This document shows, piece by piece, positions 17,573-26,017 of a DNA stretch of 64,000 nucleotides (position 1 is its first letter; each line of letters opens with the position of its first letter). The notes under the pieces are model-generated. The model saw only the letters and a list, made by a program, of their open reading frames with translations. It did no database searches and had not been told where the DNA came from. The translations under genes were made by a program, and so were the position numbers. This stretch comes from Lepagella muris (GTDB taxonomy: Bacteria; Bacteroidota; Bacteroidia; Bacteroidales; Muribaculaceae): positions 124,001-188,000 of the forward strand of contig NZ_SRYB01000002.1 in the NCBI RefSeq assembly GCF_004793975.1. The letters are read 5' to 3'.

Positions 17573-18886
17573 ATGAAGAAAATTCTTTCACTACTCGGTT
17601 TTGTGGCTATATGCTGCTTTATCTCTGCATGTTCTGATGAAGATTTACCAATCTCAGAATCTGAAGTAAATTCACAAGACTTATTGTCAACTAAGTACGG
17701 TGCAAGTTTGATCAAATCTTGTGAACTTGATTCCATCATCCCATTGGAAGGAGATAGTGTAACGATGCGAAAGTTGCAGGTCAAAACACGTTCTACATCT
17801 TCAAACTCAGATTTGTATGAAGAACTTCACCAATTAGATCAGATTCCTATTTATTTACAGATTAAAGGTAATACTTCTACAAAACATTTTCTTGATGTTA
17901 GCGGAGAAGGCAAGGAACTGACTTTTGAGAATTATAAAAACAATGATGTATCTCAACAATTTTACATTAAAACTTTACCGGCTTACACAGGAATACCATA
18001 TTTGATATATTCAAAAAAGACCAATACACCTATCAGTCTTGGAGCTTATTCCAGTAACCCTGATGTAAAAGTTGTGTATGCTAAACCATCTAGTAACACA
18101 TCTACTTTTGGTGCATCTTGGGATATTCGTTATGGTGAATATTCAAATGAATCATTCATCATTGAAAATCAAGATTACCCACGGCAGGGCAATAGTGGAT
18201 CTTTGTATGATGTTTATTATAGTGTGATTACGGCAAAGGATTCAAAGGTGTCTTTAGAAAAATATGCAAAATTACCACGACAGGAGTTTTCGATTATACC
18301 CGTAGAAGATTTTAAAATTGAAAGTGTCACATTTGATACTAATGCATCAACATTATCCAACATACCGGATGTGATTTTTTCGGATAAATTTACCAATAAT
18401 GGTCCAATAGATCAGAATCATACTTTTACGATTTCTGACAGCTATAGAGAAACGTCATCTTTTAATAAAAGGACATCCTATAATGTTAATGTAACCACTA
18501 AGTTCAAAGTTAGAGTTCCGTTTATTGCTAATGGAGAAATAAGCACCTCAGTTTCAGAGGGACAGGATTTTACTTATGGCGAAACAGAAGAGCATAGTGT
18601 TTCTATCAACAGAACCTATCCAATCACAGTGCCTTCAAATTACATAGCACAAATGACATTGACTCTATCAAAATATACAATGGACGTAGAATATTGTGCT
18701 GTATGCGTAGGAACGGTTTCTGGTAGAAAGATTAATATTAGGGGTATTTGGAAAGGTGTTGATGTTCAAGAATCAGATGCATTTTTAACATTGACTCCAA
18801 TCAATGGAACGAAATCAGCAAGTAGAAAGATACAAATTACCGATGAGATGATTTCAAATTCTAATGGCTATGTCAAAGTCGATTAA
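17573..18886 (+). CDS. Aerolysin/ETX-MTX2-like pore-forming lipoprotein, probably surface exposed
   Basis: This 437-aa protein has a lipoprotein signal (MKKILSLLGFVAICCFISAC) cut before a Cys that is followed by SDED. That acidic stretch resembles the Bacteroides surface-export signal for lipoproteins. Residues ~80-230 look like a beta-trefoil-type binding domain (IYLQIKGN..., QQFYIKTLP, WDIRYG). Residues ~250-390 have the alternating Ser/Thr pattern and long strands of the aerolysin fold: DKFTNNGPIDQNHTFTISDS, SSFNKRTSYNVNVTTKF, the insertion-like EISTSVSEGQDFTYGE, then ITVPSNYIAQMTLTLSKYTM. Family members assemble into beta-barrel pores in target membranes. ATG 17573 was chosen over 17567 because it begins the signal peptide. 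The fold is inferred by eye. It lies directly upstream of a small lipoprotein and the RiPP genes. Confidence 0.65.
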   Translation: MKKILSLLGFVAICCFISACSDEDLPISESEVNSQDLLSTKYGASLIKSCELDSIIPLEGDSVTMRKLQVKTRSTSSNSDLYEELHQLDQIPIYLQIKGNTSTKHFLDVSGEGKELTFENYKNNDVSQQFYIKTLPAYTGIPYLIYSKKTNTPISLGAYSSNPDVKVVYAKPSSNTSTFGASWDIRYGEYSNESFIIENQDYPRQGNSGSLYDVYYSVITAKDSKVSLEKYAKLPRQEFSIIPVEDFKIESVTFDTNASTLSNIPDVIFSDKFTNNGPIDQNHTFTISDSYRETSSFNKRTSYNVNVTTKFKVRVPFIANGEISTSVSEGQDFTYGETEEHSVSINRTYPITVPSNYIAQMTLTLSKYTMDVEYCAVCVGTVSGRKINIRGIWKGVDVQESDAFLTLTPINGTKSASRKIQITDEMISNSNGYVKVD

Positions 18887-18887
18887 T

Positions 18888-19262
18888 ATGCGAATATTGA
18901 GCTTGGTTATTATTGCTGTAATTGGGTTGGCATCATGTAGTGTATATAGGAATAGTGCATCTGCATCTATCTCTATTGGAGAACTGAATATTGGAATGGA
19001 TAAAGAATCTGTTCTAACCAAATACGGGCAACCGTTTTCGTTCGATGCTCAGATTTCAGACAATGATACTATAGTGGTTTTGTCATACAAATCACCCAAG
19101 CCGGTAGCTAATTGTGAATTTATAGTATCAACGAAACTACTATTCGTTAATAATAAATTAAAATCCATCTCTCAAAGTGACTTCTTCGTGCCCGAGAGTG
19201 TGATATACTGCGATTCAACAAAAGTTCTTTTTAAAGATAGAATTTATAACACGAAAGATTAA
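18888..19262 (+). CDS. Small lipoprotein, SmpA/BamE-like fold, possible self-protection
   Basis: This 124-aa lipoprotein has the signal MRILSLVIIAVIGLASC. The mature part carries ISIGELNIGMDKESVLTKYG followed by FSFDAQ, a pattern of the SmpA/BamE fold, in which a short helix after 'IGMskeeVl..lG.P' packs on strands. No acidic signal follows the Cys, so it should stay on the inner face of the outer membrane. The ATG at 18888 begins one base after the aerolysin stop (18884-18886). The tight pairing with a pore-former suggests immunity, but this is position-based inference. An upstream start (18864) would overlap the pore-former and spoil the signal peptide. Confidence 0.6.
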   Translation: MRILSLVIIAVIGLASCSVYRNSASASISIGELNIGMDKESVLTKYGQPFSFDAQISDNDTIVVLSYKSPKPVANCEFIVSTKLLFVNNKLKSISQSDFFVPESVIYCDSTKVLFKDRIYNTKD

Positions 19263-19349
19263 AGTCGACAATAATCCCACAGACCAAACTGTTCAAAGGA
19301 GCGGAAACTGAAAAGCTTATAGAGTAAGTACAATAAAAAAAGAACAACA

Positions 19350-19511
19350 ATGGATATTAAATCATTGATTGCAGCAGAGGATGTATTGACGTCTGAACTG
19401 GAAAGTATCTACGGCGGTAACGAACCTGTAGAAGTAGTGTGTAAAGGTGACGGAGTTGTAAAACTTCCAACAAACCCGGAAAAAGCCAGCACAATGCTGA
19501 CTGTGTTTTAA
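19350..19511 (+). CDS. Double-glycine RiPP precursor peptide A (53 aa)
   Basis: This small gene encodes a leader MDIKSLIAAEDVLTSELESIYGG and a 30-residue core (the leader is described here as residues 1-23, ending ELESIYGG). The leader has the E-L-x-x-I-x-G-G pattern that C39 peptidases cut after. The core (residues 24-53) begins NEPVEVVCKGDG, has a single Cys at residue 31, a NPEK segment and ends MLTVF. The next gene but one is a radical SAM/SPASM maturase, and a C39 ABC exporter follows in the same operon. Together these mark it as a ribosomal peptide precursor resembling the GG-leader Bacteroidales class. The modification is unknown; one Cys would allow one thioether, or a carbon-carbon or cyclophane link elsewhere. 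Confidence 0.85.
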   Translation: MDIKSLIAAEDVLTSELESIYGGNEPVEVVCKGDGVVKLPTNPEKASTMLTVF

Positions 19512-19528
19512 CAAAAAAATAATGTATT

Positions 19529-19690
19529 ATGGATATTAGAACATTGACATCTTTTGAAGATGTATTGAACTCAGAGTTGGAGTCAATCTTTGGAGGCAAT
19601 GAACCTATAAAGGTTGAGTGCAAAGGTGACGGTATCGTTGAGGTTCCAACAAACCCAGAAAAAGCCACCATGATGCTTACTGTGTTTTAA
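19529..19690 (+). CDS. Double-glycine RiPP precursor peptide B (53 aa), paralog of A
   Basis: This is a second precursor of identical length, 17 bp after the first. The leader (residues 1-23) ends ELESIFGG. The core begins NEPIKVECKGDG, keeps the single Cys at residue 31, PTNPEKA and the C-terminal MLTVF. Differences lie mainly in leader residues 4-9 and at hydrophobic or charged core positions (V/I, E/K, V/E, K/E, L/V). The pattern suggests a functional duplication with a kept scaffold, either a two-peptide product or two variants. Both genes are too short for ordinary gene callers and are easily missed. Confidence 0.85.
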   Translation: MDIRTLTSFEDVLNSELESIFGGNEPIKVECKGDGIVEVPTNPEKATMMLTVF

Positions 19691-19712
19691 CGATAACAAG
19701 GACTAATTATTG

Positions 19713-19742
19713 GGGTGCGACGGTTTAATCACTGTCGCACCC
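19713..19742 (+). promoter_or_regulatory. Stem-loop between the precursor genes and the maturase
   Basis: GGGTGCGAC (19713-19721) and GTCGCACCC (19734-19742) are perfect complements around a 12-nt loop. No U-run follows on the plus strand, so it is more likely a partial terminator, a processing site or a 3' stabiliser. Any of these would raise precursor mRNA over maturase mRNA. Confidence 0.65.
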
Positions 19743-19757
19743 TTAAAAAAAACAAAT

Positions 19758-21065
19758 ATGAGATATTCCAGATATAATTATTTAAGAAACTCTGAAAAGT
19801 ATGGTGCGTTGTTATTTAATACGCGGACTAAATTTTTCATATCCTTGTCATCAGAGCTTTTCTCAAAGATAACGGAACTATCGATATTGAAAGACTTTGA
19901 AGTAGATACATTAGATTTAAGTCCTGAAATCTTAGTTCAACTAATTAATGGGAAAGTTTTTGTTGGTCAAAATGAAGACGACGATTATTATGAATTAAAA
20001 AAGTTTCTAAGATATAAACAAGCATTTGCCCAAAATCATCTTGGCATCGTATTGGTACCCACTTTCTCTTGTAATTTTAGATGTCCTTATTGTTATGAAG
20101 ACAATCTGCCTAAAACAACAATTACAGAAGAAGTGCTTGATGCAGTATATTCCTTTATTAAAAAGAAAGGACAAAACTGTATTGATTTGTGTTGGCATGG
20201 AGGCGAGCCTTTAATTGCTTTTGACAAAATTGCATCATTTTTGAATAGAATACATAATGATAAATCCTTATCATTGCGTTCTCATTCAATGGTTACTAAT
20301 GCTTTTTTATTGGATGAGTATAAATGTAAGTTTCTAAACGATTGTAATTTACAAAAAATCCAAATTACCGTAGATGGAAATAAGGAATACCATAATAAAA
20401 GTAGAATTCACAAGTCCGGGAAACCTACTTATGATACAATCATGCAGAATATCGAAAATGTTTTTCAATATATGCCAAATTGTCAAGTGATACTCCGGGT
20501 AAATCTTCATTCGCAGAATAAAGACACTTTCCCTGCTTTATATAAGGAATTAAAAGAGAGATGGGGAAATAAAAACTATTCAATTAATGTAGCTTTTGTC
20601 AATGATGTAAATAATTCATGTAAGGTTGCATGTTTGGCGGATAAGGGAAAAATATCATTCGCACGTTCACTATATGAAACTTATGGTATTAAAGACATTG
20701 ATATCTCTACCCAACCACAAATAGGAGGATGTACAGCTTCTTGTACGAACTCTTATGTGATAGGTCCTTCAGGGGAAATATATAAGTGTTGGGTAGATGT
20801 TGGCAAAAAAGAAAGGATTGTAAGTAATGTTTTCGATGGGAAACTATCCAATTACATATTGCCTTCATATACCGTGGGTGCGGATATGTTTTCAGACGCA
20901 AAATGTAAGGACTGTGTCTTTATGCCTATATGCGATGGTGGTTGTATTGTAAGGAGATATAATCAGAAACATTATAATGTACCATATGATCCATGTCCAA
21001 TCAATGAAGATGACTTTCTGTCATTGATGGAGATTAATTATATGAAGGAAAAAGTAACTAAATAA
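19758..21065 (+). CDS. Radical SAM/SPASM peptide maturase
   Basis: This 435-aa enzyme has the CxxxCxxC cluster of radical SAM proteins at Cys105, Cys109 and Cys112 (SCNFRCPYCYE). It keeps the family blocks WHGGEPLI and QITVDGNKEYHNK. The Cys-rich C-terminal SPASM domain, with CTASC, YKCWVDVG and CKDCVFMPICDGGC, should bind auxiliary iron-sulfur clusters. The N-terminal ~90 residues are a likely precursor-binding region. The ATG at 19758 was chosen; an upstream TTG frame (19710) would read through the stem-loop. It should modify the two precursors encoded just upstream and may form a thioether or carbon-carbon bond. It is followed after 8 bp by the outer-membrane barrel. Confidence 0.92.
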   Translation: MRYSRYNYLRNSEKYGALLFNTRTKFFISLSSELFSKITELSILKDFEVDTLDLSPEILVQLINGKVFVGQNEDDDYYELKKFLRYKQAFAQNHLGIVLVPTFSCNFRCPYCYEDNLPKTTITEEVLDAVYSFIKKKGQNCIDLCWHGGEPLIAFDKIASFLNRIHNDKSLSLRSHSMVTNAFLLDEYKCKFLNDCNLQKIQITVDGNKEYHNKSRIHKSGKPTYDTIMQNIENVFQYMPNCQVILRVNLHSQNKDTFPALYKELKERWGNKNYSINVAFVNDVNNSCKVACLADKGKISFARSLYETYGIKDIDISTQPQIGGCTASCTNSYVIGPSGEIYKCWVDVGKKERIVSNVFDGKLSNYILPSYTVGADMFSDAKCKDCVFMPICDGGCIVRRYNQKHYNVPYDPCPINEDDFLSLMEINYMKEKVTK

Positions 21066-21073
21066 GATTTAAA

Positions 21074-23389
21074 ATGCGACTATTATTTATCATATTAACC
21101 GTATTCTGCAATATTTATATTGCATACGCACAGACTATTACAGGACAAGTAATGGATGAAGGGCAAAATCCTGTTGGATATGCAAATGTTGTATTGATAA
21201 ATTCAACTGACTCTTCTTTTGTTGCAGGCTGCATAACAAGTGAAAAAGGTGAGTTTAAACTTGAGAATACAGAACAGAAAGGGAATCTTTTGAAACTGTC
21301 ATGCATTGGCTATGAGGATTTGTGTTTAACAATAACAGAGGCAACAGATAATGTTGGAATTCTCACAATGAAGACAAAGGCTACCATGTTGTCGGATGTT
21401 ACTGTAACCGCAAGCAAACCGTTATTCAAACAAAAAAATGGATCAATGATAACTGATGTTGCCGGTTCTGTATTGAGTCAAACACATGCAATGTCAGAAC
21501 TTATAGCCCAACTTCCAGGTATTGTAAAGACTGCTAATGGCGGATTTCAAGTTTTTGGTTTGGGTGCTCCTGTTATTTATGTAAATAATAGAAAAATACA
21601 AAGTCAGGCGGAGCTGGAACAGCTTGCACCTAAAGACATCAAAAGTGTTGAACTAATCAGCAATCCGGGAGCAAAATATGATGCAGAAGGAAAAGCTGTG
21701 TTGAAAATCATCACACTAAAAAGAGAGGACGGATTGAATCTACAGGTTGGAGGAAAATTCAAACAAAATGACCAGTCAAGTTTTGGTGGAGACATGAAAT
21801 TGGGCTACAAGTACAAAGGGCTTAGTATTTCTGCCAATTATAGCTATGACAATACCAGAAACCAATCCCTGCTGCCACAAACCAAAGAATTATTTTTGGG
21901 AGAAAACATTCATCGTTATGCTCAAGATCAAACTGCTAAAGGACATCTCACAAGCCACGACTGGCAATTGGGGATAGATTATGAAATCAATGACAAGCAT
22001 AATATCGGTATTGAATGGAATGCGTCGGATAACACAGACAAAGAACGACGTAACTCCATACTTGATTATTTCTTGAACGAAGAGGCTATGCAAAATACAG
22101 ACATCTTCAATAATTATTCGAATAGGACGCATTATAACCATCTAAACCTTTTTCATAACGGGAAATGGGGTGAACGGTTCTCAACAGAGCTTAACTTGGA
22201 TTATGCCAATAACAAAAATAAATACCATCAAGAAACGGACGAAACGACTGCCGATATTTCAGATATGACAATTAGTAATGGAAATAATGCCCTTGATATA
22301 TATGCAGGGAAATTGGCCTTTGATTATAAATTTAATGATAAGATAGGTTTGTCATGGGGTTTTGAATATAATCACATAAGTGGGAACGGCATTCTGACTT
22401 GTGATTCAGAGAACACTCCACCTTCAGACTATAAAAACAAAGAAGACAAGTATGCCGCTTATGCGGAGATTATGGCAAACCTTGGTGCCGTAATGATTAA
22501 CGGAGGTGTTCGCTACGAAGATCTTGCTTCTGATTATCTCAATTATATTGATAGAAATGGGGATGTACATCGTCATTATAGAAATATTTATCCATCTTTG
22601 TCTGTGTCTTATAATAAAAGCGGATGGGCAAACAGTTTGTCGTTTTCATCACGAACAACTCGTCCCACATTCAGGCAATTGAGCAATTCCAGCTACTATT
22701 CAAATGAATTCATGTATCAATGCGGAAATCCGTTATTGAAACCGTCGAATTCGTACATCATTCAATTGAGCACAGGATATAAGATTTTCAGTCTCTCTGC
22801 AAGTTATACTTATGTGAAAGACTTTATCTCAACTGACTTTTATGTTTCTGACGACAAACAAAATCAGATTATCAGTTCTTATGCCAATTATGACAAGATT
22901 CAGTATTTTAAGGCCTACTTTACTTTACAAAAGAATATAGCATGGTGGAAACCATCGTTATCATTGGGAATAACACAGCCTTTTTTCTATAGCGAATACC
23001 TTGGAGAAAAGATGTCATATAATAAACCGCAGATTTATGTTGTTGCTAATCAGTATTTTCAATTACCAAAATCCTATTTGATTTCTGTTTATTATTATTT
23101 TAATAGCGGCGGCAATCAGGGAGCAGTCACATTTAAGCCATACCAAATGCTAAATATGGGTGTGCAGAAAAGCTTTTTTGATGGCAAGTTAAGTGTGAGT
23201 CTTCAGGCGCAGGATATATTCCATACGATGAAGTTTAAAGAGACTGAGAAAATGAAGAATATTCATTTTCGGCAAACAGAGGATTATTGTTTGTGGAACT
23301 ATTCCATCAGTATTATTTATCGCCTGAACCAAATTAAGACGAAATATCGTGGAAAGACTTCAATAAAACAAGAAATTGACAGATTATGA
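21074..23389 (+). CDS. TonB-receptor-like outer-membrane beta-barrel protein
   Basis: This 771-aa protein has a signal peptide (MRLLFIILTVFCNIYIAYAQ), then a CarboxypepD_reg-like domain (TITGQVMDEGQNPVGYANVV). A plug-like region follows (GSVLSQTHAMSELIAQLPG, VYVNNRKIQ, IELISNPGAKYDAEG-type block), and then a large barrel of the OMP_b-brl_3 type rich in aromatic strands. No TolC-type protein is encoded in the operon, so this barrel may be the outer-membrane exit for the peptide, its immunity factor, or a receptor. Its stop overlaps the start of the exporter gene in ATGA, a sign of coupled translation. Confidence 0.85.
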   Translation: MRLLFIILTVFCNIYIAYAQTITGQVMDEGQNPVGYANVVLINSTDSSFVAGCITSEKGEFKLENTEQKGNLLKLSCIGYEDLCLTITEATDNVGILTMKTKATMLSDVTVTASKPLFKQKNGSMITDVAGSVLSQTHAMSELIAQLPGIVKTANGGFQVFGLGAPVIYVNNRKIQSQAELEQLAPKDIKSVELISNPGAKYDAEGKAVLKIITLKREDGLNLQVGGKFKQNDQSSFGGDMKLGYKYKGLSISANYSYDNTRNQSLLPQTKELFLGENIHRYAQDQTAKGHLTSHDWQLGIDYEINDKHNIGIEWNASDNTDKERRNSILDYFLNEEAMQNTDIFNNYSNRTHYNHLNLFHNGKWGERFSTELNLDYANNKNKYHQETDETTADISDMTISNGNNALDIYAGKLAFDYKFNDKIGLSWGFEYNHISGNGILTCDSENTPPSDYKNKEDKYAAYAEIMANLGAVMINGGVRYEDLASDYLNYIDRNGDVHRHYRNIYPSLSVSYNKSGWANSLSFSSRTTRPTFRQLSNSSYYSNEFMYQCGNPLLKPSNSYIIQLSTGYKIFSLSASYTYVKDFISTDFYVSDDKQNQIISSYANYDKIQYFKAYFTLQKNIAWWKPSLSLGITQPFFYSEYLGEKMSYNKPQIYVVANQYFQLPKSYLISVYYYFNSGGNQGAVTFKPYQMLNMGVQKSFFDGKLSVSLQAQDIFHTMKFKETEKMKNIHFRQTEDYCLWNYSISIIYRLNQIKTKYRGKTSIKQEIDRL

Positions 23390-25575
23390 TCAAATTCCCT
23401 TTTTACCATCAGCATGACACGATGCAATGCGGAATCACATGCTTGCGGATAATATGCAAATATTATGGAAAGGAGTTTTCAATCGAAACCCTTTCCAAAT
23501 ATTGCTATGTCACGAATGAAGGGGTATCATTGTTAGGCATTAGTGAAGCTGCAACCCAGTTGGGATTACAAAACACATGCGGACGAATTTCGGTTGAACA
23601 ATTAGAAAATGCTCCTTTGCCATGTATTCTTCATTGGAATCAGAATCACTATGTAGTTCTGAATAAGGTAAAGAAGAATCGTTTTTATATTGCAGATCCA
23701 GGAAAGGGGTTGATGAAATATTCACGAGAAGAATTTGAGGACCATTGGCTTAGTACCTGTTCACAGGGTATAGAGAAAGGAATTGTCATGTTTTTGCAAC
23801 CCACAAATGCTTTCTATCAACAAAAAGATGATACAGTAAAACAAAAGCACTCTTTTGGACTTTTGTTTAGTTATGTACGTCGCTATAACCGGTATTGGGG
23901 ACAGATTGTTATAGGGACCATGATAGGTTGTTTATTGCAACTGATTTTTCCGTTTTTGACACAATCCATTGTGGATTTAGGTATTACAAATAAAGATCTT
24001 GGCTTTATTTATCTTGTTTTATTAGGGCAGCTTATGCTAACTATCAGTCGAACCGCAATTGATTTTATACGTCGTTGGCTTTTACTGCATATTAGTATGA
24101 GAATAAACATTTCTTTGCTTTCCGACTTTTTTATAAAACTATTAAAGCTTCCTATGTCTTTTTTTGACACTAAGTTAATAGGAGATTTGATGCAACGGAT
24201 GAATGACCATAGTAGAGTAGAAAAGTTTCTCACTACTCAAATGTTAAGTGTTACATTCTCTGTGTTCAGCTTTGCCGTATTTAGCTGTGTATTGTTCTAT
24301 TATAATGTGCTAATATTTTCAATTTTCGTTTTGTCAAGTATTATTTATGCAATTTGGATAATCACATTTTTGAAAAAACGAAGAAGTCTTGATTATGAAT
24401 TATTTGAAAAGCAATCGGAAAACAATAATAAAACATATCAATTTATAACGGCCATTCAGGAAATCAAATTGCAGGATTGCGAACAGCGTCGTCGTTGGGA
24501 GTGGGAGGATATTCAAGCAGACTTGTTTAAAATTCAAATGAAAAGTCTAAAGCTTCAGCAAAGCCAAGAGGCAGGAAGCATTTTTATAAATGAAATTAAA
24601 AACATTGTCATAACGGTGGTGGCTGCAACTTCGGTAATTCAAGGGAGTCTGACTTTAGGAATGATGCTTGCCATAGAATACATAATAGGACAATTAAATA
24701 GTCCAGTAGAGCAACTAATGAATTTCTTATACTCCTTACAAGATGTAAAGATTAGTTTGTCGCGAATTAATGAAATACATGACATGGAGAATGAAGAGGA
24801 TGTTGGAAAACAATTAACTATCTGCCGAAATACATCCAATTCATTGAATTTTGATCATGTAAACTTTAAGTATAATAAACATAGCTCCCGTTTAACTCTT
24901 GACAATATAAGCATTACTATACCAGAATCAAAAGTAACTGCAATAGTAGGCGCATCAGGCAGTGGAAAAACTACTTTGATAAAGTTGCTATTAGGTTATT
25001 ATCCTGTTATGAATGGTGCCATATACATTGGTAAAACAGATTTGTGTGATTACAATCTCAAATGGTGGCGTAGGCAGTGTGGCGTAGTCATGCAAGATGG
25101 CGTGATTTTTTCAGAAACAATAGCAAGAAATATCGCGGTGGATGATGGAGAAGTGGATGTAAAACGTTTGGAACAGTCCGCTCGAATAGCAAATATCCAT
25201 GACTATATAATGATGCTTCCAATGAAGTATAATACACAAATCGGTAGGGATGGTATCGGGTTAAGTCAAGGACAAAAGCAGCGCATCCTCATAGCCCGTG
25301 CTGTCTATAAGAATCCTTCATATATATTCTTAGATGAAGCCACAAATGCTCTTGATGCTAAAAACGAGAGAGCTATTGTTGAGAACCTCAATGAATTTTA
25401 CAGAGGCCGCACTGTTGTGGTGGTTGCGCATAGGCTATCTACAGTTAGAAACGCTGACCAAATTATTGTTATTGACGGTGGAAAAATCGTTGAAATTGGA
25501 AATCATACTTCGCTCATTGAAAAGAGAGGTCCATATTATAATTTGGTCAAGAATCAGCTTGAACTTGGAAATTGA
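23386..25575 (+). CDS. C39 peptidase-containing ABC exporter (PCAT)
   Basis: This 729-aa protein joins three parts. The N-terminal C39 peptidase has catalytic Cys15 (MQCGITCL), His88 (NQNHYVV) and Asp104 (YIADPG). A six-helix ABC transmembrane domain spans about residues 155-440. The ATPase has Walker A GASGSGKTTL, signature LSQGQKQR, Walker B YIFLDEA and the switch His in AHRLS. Such exporters cut leaders after Gly-Gly and pump the core across the inner membrane, matching the two GG precursors upstream. All catalytic residues are intact. Its start overlaps the previous stop, and the short HlyD-like gene follows 33 bp later. Confidence 0.93.
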   Translation: MIKFPFYHQHDTMQCGITCLRIICKYYGKEFSIETLSKYCYVTNEGVSLLGISEAATQLGLQNTCGRISVEQLENAPLPCILHWNQNHYVVLNKVKKNRFYIADPGKGLMKYSREEFEDHWLSTCSQGIEKGIVMFLQPTNAFYQQKDDTVKQKHSFGLLFSYVRRYNRYWGQIVIGTMIGCLLQLIFPFLTQSIVDLGITNKDLGFIYLVLLGQLMLTISRTAIDFIRRWLLLHISMRINISLLSDFFIKLLKLPMSFFDTKLIGDLMQRMNDHSRVEKFLTTQMLSVTFSVFSFAVFSCVLFYYNVLIFSIFVLSSIIYAIWIITFLKKRRSLDYELFEKQSENNNKTYQFITAIQEIKLQDCEQRRRWEWEDIQADLFKIQMKSLKLQQSQEAGSIFINEIKNIVITVVAATSVIQGSLTLGMMLAIEYIIGQLNSPVEQLMNFLYSLQDVKISLSRINEIHDMENEEDVGKQLTICRNTSNSLNFDHVNFKYNKHSSRLTLDNISITIPESKVTAIVGASGSGKTTLIKLLLGYYPVMNGAIYIGKTDLCDYNLKWWRRQCGVVMQDGVIFSETIARNIAVDDGEVDVKRLEQSARIANIHDYIMMLPMKYNTQIGRDGIGLSQGQKQRILIARAVYKNPSYIFLDEATNALDAKNERAIVENLNEFYRGRTVVVVAHRLSTVRNADQIIVIDGGKIVEIGNHTSLIEKRGPYYNLVKNQLELGN

Positions 25576-25608
25576 AAAGCTTAATATCAACAATATAAAA
25601 ATTATGAC

Positions 25609-25827
25609 ATGAAAGAGAATGATACAATTCGCAAGAATCTGAATAGTGATATAGAACTGCGTTCAGAAAAGGTCCGCAATCTTTTAGGCGAGATTCCTTC
25701 ATCGCTTGTTAGATGGGGTACAGTAATAATCATTGCCATATTACTGATATTATTATTAGTGGTATGTTTCATACCTTATCCTCATTCACAAGGAGAAAGC
25801 ATCTTACAACATATTTTATTGATGTAA
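25609..25827 (+). CDS. Short HlyD-like membrane protein (N-terminal region only)
   Basis: This 72-aa protein begins like the Bacteroidetes HlyD adaptors that pair with C39 exporters: IELRSEKVRNLLGEIPSSLV, then RWGTVIIIAILLILLLVV as a membrane helix and CFIPYPHS. A normal adaptor continues with about 350 periplasmic residues, but here the frame stops 15 residues after the helix. No adaptor-like sequence follows in other frames. It is either a truncated adaptor or a genuine small subunit that helps the exporter. A long hairpin 19 bp after the stop suggests that the operon ends here as built. Confidence 0.6.
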   Translation: MKENDTIRKNLNSDIELRSEKVRNLLGEIPSSLVRWGTVIIIAILLILLLVVCFIPYPHSQGESILQHILLM

Positions 25828-25845
25828 TTTCGCACCTTATGCATC

Positions 25846-25897
25846 ATAATCCGGATTTATCGCCTAACCAAGTTGTAGGTGATGAATCCGGGATTAT
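25846..25897 (+). terminator. Long hairpin at the end of the RiPP operon
   Basis: The left arm (25846-25867) and right arm (25875-25897) match over about 22 bases (ATAATCC-GGATT-ATC-CCTA) with one bulged base and a few mismatches or wobbles. No U-run follows, so it may protect the 3' end or act as a weak terminator. Confidence 0.5.
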
Positions 25898-25975
25898 TAA
25901 GTTGTCTATATTTGTAGGTTGTTATTTCTACCTTTTAGAACTTGCATTTGCAAATCTCAAGTATATAAAATAAAA

Positions 25976-26017
25976 AATCCGTTTTGGTTCGCTGTCCTAC
26001 GGGGAGTGTAGCGGATT
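25976..26017 (-). terminator. Intrinsic terminator downstream of the TetR gene
   Basis: AATCCG (25976-25981) and CGGATT (26012-26017) pair. On the minus strand the stem is followed by TTTTATTTTAT. It lies 219 bp past the TetR stop codon. Confidence 0.5.

Noticed and set aside
19710..19757. Longer maturase start at the TTG (19710)
   Set aside because: It would translate through the stem-loop and add 16 residues without family likeness; the ATG at 19758 gives a normal N terminus.
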